Positions 53,550-60,407 of a stretch of 64,000 nucleotides of DNA are shown here, piece by piece. Position numbers and translations under genes: made by a program. The notes under the pieces are model-generated. The model was not told the origin of the DNA and ran no database searches. It saw only the letters and a list, made by a program, of their open reading frames with translations. The first letter of the stretch is position 1, and every line of letters starts with the position of its first letter. Origin of the DNA: DATMER01 sp963741305 (GTDB taxonomy: Bacteria; Acidobacteriota; Thermoanaerobaculia; Multivoradales; UBA5704); NCBI GenBank assembly GCA_963741305.1, contig CAVUHL010000003.1:5518001-5582000 (forward strand). Reading direction: 5' to 3'.

Positions 53550-53903
53550 TCAGCGCTCCTTCTCGTCCTCGAAATCGTCGTCGTCATCGTGGTCGTCGTG
53601 GTCGTGGAAGTCGCCGAGCTCCAATTCGGTCGGGACGCTGTAGATGAGGTTGACGCCCTGGGCGGTCGCGGCCTGGGCGATGGTGTTCATCTGCTGCTGA
53701 GCGCTGACCGCGTTCTGCATGCTGAGGCCCACCGACTGGGCCATCACCTGATAGACAGTCCCAAGCGCCATGGCCGGAGCCTCGCCCAGCACCTTGACAT
53801 TGGACTGGGTGACGGCATCGGTGATCTGGCTGTTGACGCTGGCGGGGCTTGAATCGGTAACGGAATCGGTGATCTGGTCGTTGATCGAAGTGGGATCTGC
53901 CAT
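53550..53903 (-). CDS. RebB family R-body protein (killing trait)
   Basis: 117 residues. The sequence MADPTSINDQITDSVTDSSP, then SVNSQITDAVTQSNVKVLGE and APAMALGTVYQVMAQSVGLS, follows the RebB/killing-trait pattern known from the R bodies of Paramecium killer endosymbionts and many free-living bacteria. The last 25 residues are a His/Asp-rich tail (DFHDHDDHDDDDDFEDE) that could bind metal. AGGAGG lies six bases before ATG 53903. R bodies are coiled protein ribbons that unroll abruptly. First in a three-gene operon. Confidence 0.8.
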   Translation of the reverse strand: MADPTSINDQITDSVTDSSPASVNSQITDAVTQSNVKVLGEAPAMALGTVYQVMAQSVGLSMQNAVSAQQQMNTIAQAATAQGVNLIYSVPTELELGDFHDHDDHDDDDDFEDEKER

Positions 53904-53985
53904 GTTCATCCTCCTGGAAGGAGCCGTGGGGGTGGCTCCGGGTCATGGGCTCGACGACGAGTGGAGAGAATATATCGAAGCGAGG

Positions 53986-53991
53986 TAGAAT
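53986..53991 (+). promoter_or_regulatory. -10 box for the orphan antitoxin gene
   Basis: TAGAAT lies six bases before the ATG at 53998 with no ribosome site. On the opposite strand a TATATT at about 53970 could serve the RebB operon. Confidence 0.5.
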
Positions 53992-53997
53992 GAGGCT

Positions 53998-54216
53998 ATG
54001 CGTGTAGCCACCGGAAAGGTCGTGAACGGCAAGATCGAGATTCTCGGGGAGGCATTCACAGAGGGTATGATCGTGACGATCCTGGCGCAGGAGGATCGAG
54101 AGACGTTTACTTTGGGGCCGGAAGCCGAGGCCGACCTCTTGGCAGCCATCGAGGAAGCAGACCGCGGAGAGCTCCTCTCAGAGGAGGAGTTCTGGCGGGA
54201 ACTGCGTAGAGATTAA
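53998..54216 (+). CDS. Orphan antitoxin-like protein
   Basis: 72 residues. The opening VATGKVVNGKIEILGEAFTE with the acidic tail EADLLAAIEEADRGELLSEE resembles short antitoxins that normally precede a RelE/ParE-type toxin gene. No such gene follows: the next 28 bases lead to the convergent caspase stop. Leaderless start from the TAGAAT box. The toxin may have been lost when the caspase module arrived. Confidence 0.55.
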   Translation: MRVATGKVVNGKIEILGEAFTEGMIVTILAQEDRETFTLGPEAEADLLAAIEEADRGELLSEEEFWRELRRD

Positions 54217-54244
54217 GCTCACTTCCCGCGGCTTGTCCTCGAAA

Positions 54245-55933
54245 TTACGGATCAGGAAGCGCCTGAGATCGTTCCCAAATACCGACCGCAAAGGAACACT
54301 GGGTGACTGGGCAACTGTACATCCGGACTCCGATCTCGAACAGGCCTTCAGACGAAGAAATGAACTCGAAACGCGCGGGCGAACCAACACTACTGTCTGA
54401 ATGTTGGCCGTTATTGGCGAGTCTGATATCAACGTCGCATGTACTTGGGCTGCAGTCAGCTGCCACCACGTGCTGAGAACCCGGGCTTAGTTTGAAAGCC
54501 CTTTTTATCCAAATTGTGGAATCCGGCGAGAGCCATCCTAGCTTGATGGGTGAAACAAGCGCACAATCTCGGCAAAATTCATTGATATAAGATTCGAGCT
54601 GAACTTCTGGGTTGTCGGATGGAGCCACGCTCGGGGCCTGTTCCAAGCCAAGATTTCTGTAGTAGTCCTCAGTGATAGCCATGCCCAATAATACAAGCGG
54701 CAATATAATTGCGAAGGCCTGCGACCAGCGCGGCGCTCGCGGACGAGACAGGTGGCTTGAGGTGTCGAGATCAGCGTGCAGAGGAGCCATATTTGCGAGA
54801 GAGTCCGGCTTAACAGTCTTCTCCGGAACCAAGTCGACTCCGACAGCTCGGGTTACTACCAAATCATCACTCGGCTCGACGTCCTGTTCAGGCCCCTCAT
54901 ATACCGTCCTGGCGTTTCTAGCTTGAATAATTTCGTTCTGCGACTCGTCAGGCTTACGGAAGTTCAGCAGCACCGCGGAAGCCAATTTCTGAACTCTGCG
55001 GCTGTCATCTTCGGCAATGATTTTCTCGAGCGCCTGCTCGGCAGCCTTTGCACCGCCGGCCTGAGAACCGCGAAGGTAGCGTTCAAGTTCCCGGACACCC
55101 CCCTCCCGCGTGGCTGGGAACTCACTTTCCAGGATCTTCTGGACATGCTCAGGCAGGCTTACCACTTTTTGCCCAGAATGTGGATTACGAGCAATAACCA
55201 GATTGCCCTGCTGCCTATACGACCATTTGCCGGGTGTCTGCCGCGGGGTTTCGCTGAGCACCTTCTGATAGACGTACTCATACAACTCATCGAGCGAGAT
55301 CTGACCGTCATCATCCTCGTCCGCCGCGCCAGTGCGCAGACCTTCAATCAAGTGCCGGGTGAACACGGATGAATTTGCTTCGTCTCTGCCAATAGCAGTG
55401 TCCCCGTCCCAGGCATACTGGGTGGAGTCAGTAGCCGTCAGCACCACTCGCCCAAAGCCGTTGCCCGCAAAAGCTGTAGCCGTACCGACACTAGAGCCAA
55501 GAACACCTTTTACACCCCGCGCAAAAGCTCCGCTGTGGCAGCAGTCCAAAATGAGTATCTGCCGCCGGGACGAACTGTTGTCCATTTCGTCCGTGATATA
55601 TACAGATGATACGGCGGTAGCTTTGAGCAAATCGCGCTGGGTGTCACGGGCGGCGAGAAAGAGGCGCCCGTTCTCATCTAAGATGCCGTGGGTCGAGAAA
55701 TAGAGCAGCAGCAAATCGTCAGGCTTCTTGCGTGCGAACAGGTAGGCAATACCCCGGCGCACCTGCACTTCCGACTCATTAAAGAGTTCTACTACCTCGT
55801 CGAACCCTCCGATCTCTGAGTCCTTAAGGATCTCGGCGAGCATGCGGACATCGGCGCCAGGCGAGACCAAGTTGGCTAAGCTGGAATCCTCGTACTCGCT
55901 GTTACCCACAATCAGCGCAAACTTGCGGACCAC
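54245..55933 (-). CDS. Caspase-family (C14) effector with membrane helix
   Basis: 562 residues. Caspase-like domain at about 1-250 with the catalytic dyad His82 (YFSTHGILDENG) and Cys132 (ILDCCHSGAFARG). An EF-hand-like DEDDDGQISLDEL follows at about 205-217. A helical region (258-330) leads to one membrane helix (about 404-421) and a C-terminal 140 residues of unknown fold with paired cysteines. GTG 55933 starts seven bases after the EACC1 gene stop region with AGGAG in front. GC is visibly lower than in neighbours. Predicted suicide or immunity protease. Confidence 0.85.
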   Translation of the reverse strand: MVRKFALIVGNSEYEDSSLANLVSPGADVRMLAEILKDSEIGGFDEVVELFNESEVQVRRGIAYLFARKKPDDLLLLYFSTHGILDENGRLFLAARDTQRDLLKATAVSSVYITDEMDNSSSRRQILILDCCHSGAFARGVKGVLGSSVGTATAFAGNGFGRVVLTATDSTQYAWDGDTAIGRDEANSSVFTRHLIEGLRTGAADEDDDGQISLDELYEYVYQKVLSETPRQTPGKWSYRQQGNLVIARNPHSGQKVVSLPEHVQKILESEFPATREGGVRELERYLRGSQAGGAKAAEQALEKIIAEDDSRRVQKLASAVLLNFRKPDESQNEIIQARNARTVYEGPEQDVEPSDDLVVTRAVGVDLVPEKTVKPDSLANMAPLHADLDTSSHLSRPRAPRWSQAFAIILPLVLLGMAITEDYYRNLGLEQAPSVAPSDNPEVQLESYINEFCRDCALVSPIKLGWLSPDSTIWIKRAFKLSPGSQHVVAADCSPSTCDVDIRLANNGQHSDSSVGSPARFEFISSSEGLFEIGVRMYSCPVTQCSFAVGIWERSQALPDP

Positions 55934-55936
55934 GCT

Positions 55937-56341
55937 TCATTCTCCTGTACGCCCAAGTTCCTTGACGATCGAGTTCACCAAGGACTTTACCTCCTTCGGC
56001 GAAACAGTAGCTGGGTCAAACTCCATCTCGACGGAGCGGTCCCGAAGCACAGCCTTGACTTTGACGGTTCGCCCATTACGGCGTAGGGTCCAGGACTTTA
56101 GGAACTCGATCAATGGTGAAATCGCGTTCGGCAGCACCTCCATTACCAGACTTCCCAAGACGAGGCCGTCGATGGCTTTAGTGCCTGCCGGAGCCTCTCC
56201 TGTGCTCAGCTCCACAGAACCAAGGTCTAACTCGCGCAGTTCAGACCTGAGTTGCCGAGTCTCGCGGTCGATTTGATCCGCATCCGCCCCCGAAACAGCT
56301 TGAAGGCATAACTCTAGTGTCGCGGACTTAGGGTCGGCCAT
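55937..56341 (-). CDS. Effector-associated constant component EACC1-like protein
   Basis: 134 residues. The pattern DADQIDRETRQLRSELRELD, then SVELSTGEAPAGTKAIDGLV and a helix ending EFLKSWTLRRNGRTVKVKA, matches what I know of EACC1, a small protein encoded next to caspases, trypsin-like proteases and NTPases in predicted bacterial conflict systems. CAGGAGA precedes the ATG. Its stop is three bases from the caspase start, so the two form a pair. Role inferred to be adaptor or regulator. Confidence 0.75.
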   Translation of the reverse strand: MADPKSATLELCLQAVSGADADQIDRETRQLRSELRELDLGSVELSTGEAPAGTKAIDGLVLGSLVMEVLPNAISPLIEFLKSWTLRRNGRTVKVKAVLRDRSVEMEFDPATVSPKEVKSLVNSIVKELGRTGE

Positions 56342-56431
56342 TCACATCTCCTGAGAAGATTTGATTGTACCCTAACCCACTTCCAAGAAGTAGCTAAACG
56401 GTTGCCGGCAGCATTGAAGTTAGCTCTCACA

Positions 56432-56662
56432 TCAGAAGGGCTCACGCGGCACATCCTCGCCAAGATTCTCACGGAGCTCGTCCATGGTAGGCATATCGAC
56501 CCAAGCTCCAGCCAGAGTCCTTAAGGATCTGAGCCGCTCATTCGCTATCCTCTCCCGGATTAGGTCCGCGACCCAGCGGCTTCGGGAGACACCCGCCGCG
56601 CTCGCGGCCTCTTTCATGCGGACCTCGGTCTCAGCATCCAGGTAGACAGTCACCTTTCCCAT
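56432..56662 (-). CDS. Ribbon-helix-helix (CopG-type) antitoxin, orphan
   Basis: 76 residues. MGKVTVYLDAETEVRMKEAA and the next helix SRSRWVADLIRERI form a ribbon-helix-helix DNA-binding domain; the tail MPTMDELRENLGEDVPREPF is the toxin-binding tail typical of VapB-like antitoxins paired with PIN toxins. No VapC gene follows within the 90 bases before EACC1. ATG 56662 begins the ribbon; AAGGTG is a weak ribosome site. Confidence 0.72.
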   Translation of the reverse strand: MGKVTVYLDAETEVRMKEAASAAGVSRSRWVADLIRERIANERLRSLRTLAGAWVDMPTMDELRENLGEDVPREPF

Positions 56663-56738
56663 ACCTGCACCTTCACGTCGAAGCACAAGGATAGCCACTC
56701 CCCTTAATGCTGGGAAGCAGAGAACCCCCAAAGGAGGC

Positions 56739-56776
56739 GGGACGGCGGAGTCCTTGGACTCGGAGGCCGCCGTCCC
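56739..56776. terminator. Strong two-tier hairpin
   Basis: GGGACGGCGG (56739-56748) pairs with CCGCCGTCCC (56767-56776), enclosing a second stem AGTCC/GGACT. It lies between the antitoxin gene and the IS element. No U-tract follows on either strand. Confidence 0.45.
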
Positions 56777-56951
56777 TCTCAATTGTCAATGAACACCAAC
56801 TCGAGGATCTCCTACGCCGGTTCGTGGACATCTTGCCCTCCTCGGTATGCGTTAGACTGGCTCACACTAGGGGATCTGTCAAGCGGACGATAGATGCTAC
56901 GGCGGTTACGAGACTGTTCATGCGCACGCTTCAGGCCGACCATGCTCTTGT

Positions 56952-57025
56952 TGCGGATTCCGACGAAGCCGGCCACCCATTCCGACGTGAAGGCGGCCAC
57001 CGATTCCGAGGCGAAGGCGGCCACC
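56952..57025 (+). repeat. Left end repeats of the IS21 element
   Basis: Three end-binding-type units: CCGGCCACCCATTCCGA, GGCGGCCACCGATTCCGA, GGCGGCCACCCTGCCGG. Probable IstA binding sites. Confidence 0.75.
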
Positions 57026-57333
57026 CTGCCGGAGCTTGCGGCGAGCAGGGCTCATGGTGGATCGAAGTGGCCGCCTTGAGGCCTGCTACGGCCCTCTGAG
57101 TCTGTCATCTTTTCTCTTCTCTTCGTCTCTTTCATGACCTCGTCGTCGCGGCTGTGGGAGCTGTGTGGAATCCTGGGTGGGTGGTGGGCGGGCGCCCAGG
57201 ATTTCCAAGGGGTGTGGGAAGGTCCGGAGGGCGGGCGGGTGGCGGCCCGGAGCTTTCCATACCCCGTCAGCTTCCATAGCCGGGGTGGGGGCTCCCGGAG
57301 GGGTGGGGGGCCAGGCCGCGCGGCGCGCGCGCC

Positions 57334-58086
57334 TCACGACGGACCGTCCTCTAGCGTGCCCAGAGCGGCCTTGCGTCTCGACTCGCCCAGGAGCTTGATC
57401 TGGTAGGCGTTATGGACCAGACGATCGAGCAGGGCGTCGGCCAGGGTGGCATCGCCGATGGCGTCGTGCCACATCTTGACCGGCAGTTGGCTGGTCACCA
57501 GGGTCGAGCGGCTGCCGTAGCGATCCTCCAGGATCTCCAGCAGGTCCCGGCGTTGGGCATCGCCCAAGGGGTGGAGGCCCCAGTCGTCGAGGACCAGCAG
57601 ATCGATCCGCGACAGGCTCGCCAGCAGCTTCGAGTACCGGCCGTCCACCCTGGCAGTGCCCAGATCCGACAGCAGCCGCGGCACGCGGTGGTAGGCCACG
57701 GTGAAGCCCTCGCGACAGGCCTTCTGCGCCAGAGCGCAGGCCAGGAAGCTCTTGCCAGTGCCGGTTTTGCCGGTGATCAGGACGTTGAGGTGTTGGGAAA
57801 CCCACTGGCACGAGCACAGAGACACGAAGAGCGACCGGTCCAGGCCACGGGGCGTTCGCAGGTCCACGTCTTCCACGGCCGCGCTCTGGCGCAGCCGCGC
57901 CTTGGCGAGCCGGTCCTTGAGCCGGCGGTTCTCGCGCTCCGTCATCTCGCGATCCACCAGCAGGCCCAGACGCTCGACGAAACCGAGCTCCTCCAGGCCG
58001 CTCATCTGCATCTGCTCCTCCAAGCCCTTGGCCATGCCGCTGAGCCGCAGCTCTTGAAGCTTCTCCAGCGTCGGATGGGTCAGCAT
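57334..58086 (-). CDS. istB: IS21 helper ATPase IstB
   Basis: 250 residues. AAA+ helper with Walker A LITGKTGTGKSFLACALAQK (about 107-122), Walker B LLVLDDWGLHPLG and sensor TLVTSQLPVKMWH. It loads the transposase at target DNA. ATG 58086 with GGAGGAG in front is preferred over GTG 58092. It overlaps istA by seven bases, the normal IS21 arrangement. Confidence 0.92.
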   Translation of the reverse strand: MLTHPTLEKLQELRLSGMAKGLEEQMQMSGLEELGFVERLGLLVDREMTERENRRLKDRLAKARLRQSAAVEDVDLRTPRGLDRSLFVSLCSCQWVSQHLNVLITGKTGTGKSFLACALAQKACREGFTVAYHRVPRLLSDLGTARVDGRYSKLLASLSRIDLLVLDDWGLHPLGDAQRRDLLEILEDRYGSRSTLVTSQLPVKMWHDAIGDATLADALLDRLVHNAYQIKLLGESRRKAALGTLEDGPS

Positions 58087-59621
58087 GGCCACTCCTCCCC
58101 GCCGTAGTACGAGGAGCCCCGGAGGTTTTCATGCACCTGCGGCAGGACCGCCGACGGCTCGCCGGCCGGCACCTCCTGCCGATCCAGACCCGCCTGCAGG
58201 ATCGAGCGCAGGCTGCGGTACGAGACGGCGTCGACCTGAAGAGCCCGCTGGCAGGCCGCCTCCAGCCTCTCTGCCCCGTAGCGCTGGCCCAGCCGCATGA
58301 TCCCCAGGCACGAGCGGAAGCCCTGCTGCGGATGCGCCCGCGTCGACATCACCCGCTCGATCAGCCCGCCCACCGATGGCCCCGCCTCCCGCGCCCACCG
58401 CACCAGACGCTCGGGCGTCCATTCCGCGTACTCCCGATGAGCACGGGGCATGTGACCGCTCTGCGTCGTATGAGCGCCTCGCACAAGGCTGCGCAGATGG
58501 CTCGACACCCGCTTGCCTTTGGCGAAGCACTCCACCGTCTGGGCGCTCACCCGCACGTCGAGCTGCTGGCTCACCAGCTGGTAGGGCACGCTGTAGTAGT
58601 GGCCTTCGACCTCGACGTGATAGTCGATGTGGACCCGCGCCTTCTTCCACTCGGCGTAGGTGAAACGCTCGCCTGGCAGCGGTCGAAGAGCCGGCTGCTC
58701 GAGACTCTCGAACAGCGATTGCCGAGAGCCGGGACGCTTGCGAAACGGGCGCTCGTTCAACGGACCCAAAAGCTCGCGGATCGCCTGGTTGAGCTCGCCG
58801 AGCGAGAAAAACGTCCGGTGTCGCAGCCGGGCCAGGATCCAGCGCTGGACCAGCTGCACGCCGGCTTCGACTTTGGCCTTGTCGCGCGGCTTGCGCACCC
58901 GCGCCGGCATCACCGCCACGCCGTAGTGCATGGCCAGGTCCTGGTAGGTCGGGTTCAGCTCCGGCTCGTACCGGCACGCCCGGGTCACTCCAGAACGCAG
59001 GTTGTCCGGGATCACCAGCTCCGGCACACCGCCGCCGAACTCCAGGGCCCGCACATGCGAGCCGATCCAGTCGGCCAGGCCCTGGCTCCACGTCGCCTCC
59101 GCGAAGGTGTAGCTGCTGGCGCCCCAAACCGCCACGAAGACCTGCGCCTCCCGCACCTCGCCCGTCCCCGCGTCGACCACCGGCACCGTCGCGCCGCAAT
59201 AGTCGACGAACAGCTTCTCTCCGGGCCGGTGCACCTGTCGCATGCACAGATCCTGCTTGCCCCGCCACTCCCGGTACAAGTCGCAGAACCGGCTGTACTG
59301 GTAACCGTCCGGATTCTGCTCCCGGTACTCCTGCCAGACCAGGGAAAGCGTCATGTCCCGGCGCTTGAGCTCCTCGTGGACCGCAGCCCAGTCAGCCTCT
59401 GGACGCTCGGCCTGCAACGGCACTCTCCGGGCCGGCGGATACAGCCGGCACTCCAACTCCTCCTCGCTCAAGCTCTCCCACGTCTCCAGCAGCCCAGCCT
59501 TCTGCGCCCGCTCAACGTACTCCGCCACGCTCGCCCTTCCGACCCCGCTCGCCCGACTGGCCTGACGTTGGCTCAAGCCGCACACCAACAGCAAACGCAA
59601 CACCTCTTGGACCTTCCGCAT
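58080..59621 (-). CDS. istA: IS21 transposase IstA
   Basis: 513 residues. N-terminal helix-turn-helix (LSQRQASRASGVGRASVAEY) and a DDE integrase core: first Asp in KLFVDYCGATVPVVD, second in LVIPDNLRSGVT, Glu in DKAKVEAGVQLVQRWI. ATG 59621 has AAGGAG seven bases upstream and is preferred over ATG 59642. Full length for the family with no frameshift, so the transposase is probably functional. Confidence 0.92.
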   Translation of the reverse strand: MRKVQEVLRLLLVCGLSQRQASRASGVGRASVAEYVERAQKAGLLETWESLSEEELECRLYPPARRVPLQAERPEADWAAVHEELKRRDMTLSLVWQEYREQNPDGYQYSRFCDLYREWRGKQDLCMRQVHRPGEKLFVDYCGATVPVVDAGTGEVREAQVFVAVWGASSYTFAEATWSQGLADWIGSHVRALEFGGGVPELVIPDNLRSGVTRACRYEPELNPTYQDLAMHYGVAVMPARVRKPRDKAKVEAGVQLVQRWILARLRHRTFFSLGELNQAIRELLGPLNERPFRKRPGSRQSLFESLEQPALRPLPGERFTYAEWKKARVHIDYHVEVEGHYYSVPYQLVSQQLDVRVSAQTVECFAKGKRVSSHLRSLVRGAHTTQSGHMPRAHREYAEWTPERLVRWAREAGPSVGGLIERVMSTRAHPQQGFRSCLGIMRLGQRYGAERLEAACQRALQVDAVSYRSLRSILQAGLDRQEVPAGEPSAVLPQVHENLRGSSYYGGEEWPC

Positions 59622-59691
59622 ACTGAGTCTCCTTGCCGGCATCTGCCTCCCTTCGGAGCCAGAGTGTCACGGCGTCGGAGCCCTGCTCGCC

Positions 59692-59859
59692 GCTCATTCC
59701 GACAGCAAGCCGGCCACCATTCCGACGACCCTCAAAAAGTGGCCGCCTTCACGTCGGAATCGGTGGCCGCTTTGGCCTCGGAATGGGTGGCCGCCTTCAC
59801 GTCGGAATGGTGGCCGCCTTCGCGTCGGAATGGGTGGCCGGATTCGCTCGGAATCCGCA
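59692..59859 (-). repeat. Right end repeats of the IS21 element, expanded
   Basis: At least five direct units of 23-24 bases (GGTGGCCGCCTTCACGTCG type) plus one in reverse orientation at about 59692-59730. The right end has roughly twice as many units as the left. Confidence 0.75.
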
Positions 59860-59865
59860 TCTTGT

Positions 59866-60220
59866 GGACGATCCGCCCCAATTCGGGGACCTCCCCCCTC
59901 GACGGGGGAGCTTCTCCCCCTTTCGGGGGAACCTCCCCAGCCTCGAGGGGGACGGTGCGCGTGCCCAGGGGGACGGTGCGTGCGTGAGGGGGAAGGGCCC
60001 GGGGATGGAGGGGACTCTCTCCCCCTTTGGGGCGGATCGTCTGCGCATCCAGGGGAGCCGTGCGGCGACCGAGGGGAACCGTCTACGCTTCGAGGGGAAT
60101 CGCCCACGGGCCGGGGGGACTCTCTCCCCTTTCGGGGCAGACCGTCCACTAGCCCGGGCGAAAGCGCCCCGAATCGGGGCGGGACGCTCGCACTCTGGGG
60201 CGACGGCCAATGCGCACAAG
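59866..60220. repeat. Exact 21-bp period tandem array, about seventeen units
   Basis: From the first AGGGGGACGG unit (about 59934) to GGGCGACGGCC (about 60200) the period is exactly 21 bases for at least 14 consecutive units; looser units extend back to the IS edge. Each unit opens with (A/G)GGG(G/C) followed by a variable GC-rich stretch; common sub-forms are AGGGGAACCGTC, AGGGGAGCCGTG and GGGGGACTCTCTCCCC. As with the array at 30359 the period is a multiple of three, so all frames stay open and produce false 7-residue-repeat proteins. The array ends six bases before a perfect TTGACA. Confidence 0.85.
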
Positions 60221-60225
60221 AAGGC

Positions 60226-60254
60226 TTGACAGCGGCTACTTGCCGCTCTAGTAT
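60226..60254 (+). promoter_or_regulatory. Orphan sigma70-type promoter
   Basis: TTGACA (60226-60231), a 17-base spacer, and TAGTAT (60249-60254) on the + strand. No + strand gene follows before the convergent operon end at 60408. A hairpin (GAGCC..GGCTC, about 60290-60316) and a GC-rich hairpin at 60365-60396 lie downstream, so a short non-coding transcript is possible. Confidence 0.5.
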
Positions 60255-60364
60255 GCGCAAATCGCTTGGTTTTACGAGGCTCTGATTGGAGCCGGGCGCC
60301 CGATGGCGCCGGCTCTCAGGGCGTGTTCTTTGACATCCGATTCAAACTTTTCCCACCTGAGATC

Positions 60365-60396
60365 GGGGCGGGCCTGGCCGGGGCCTGCCCCGCCCC
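60365..60396 (-). terminator. GC-rich hairpin after the cysO-moeZ fusion gene
   Basis: GGGGCGGG (60365-60372) pairs with CCCGCCCC (60389-60396), 12 bases beyond the stop at 60408. On the minus strand a GAAAAGTTTG tract follows, so termination is plausible but not textbook. Confidence 0.45.
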
Positions 60397-60407
60397 ACCT
60401 CATCAGG

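Larger units (their letters stand above)
56952..59859 (-). mobile_element. IS21-family insertion sequence, complete, 2908 bp
   Basis: Both ends begin TGCGGATTCCGA and match for about 50 bases in opposite orientation with one indel and two substitutions. A 6-bp direct duplication, TCTTGT, flanks it at 56946-56951 and 59860-59865. It carries istA and istB on the minus strand, overlapping as usual for IS21. Near the ends a block of about 23 bases (core GGCGGCCACC plus ATTCCGA) is repeated, two to three times on the left and five or more on the right. All parts look intact, so recent and possibly active. Confidence 0.9.

Noticed and set aside
56870..56945. A copy of the 21-bp array on the left side of the IS element
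   Set aside because: One AGGGGATCTGTC-like unit is seen at about 56871, but the next 21-base steps do not match; too little to say that the IS split an array.
58131..59987. Open frame of 618 codons opposite istA
   Set aside because: Shadow of the transposase gene, extending into the end repeats.
59694..60260. Apparent proteins with 7-residue repeats over the array at 59866-60220
   Set aside because: A 21-bp period leaves every frame open and repeating. Several frames on both strands look equally protein-like, and none has a ribosome site.
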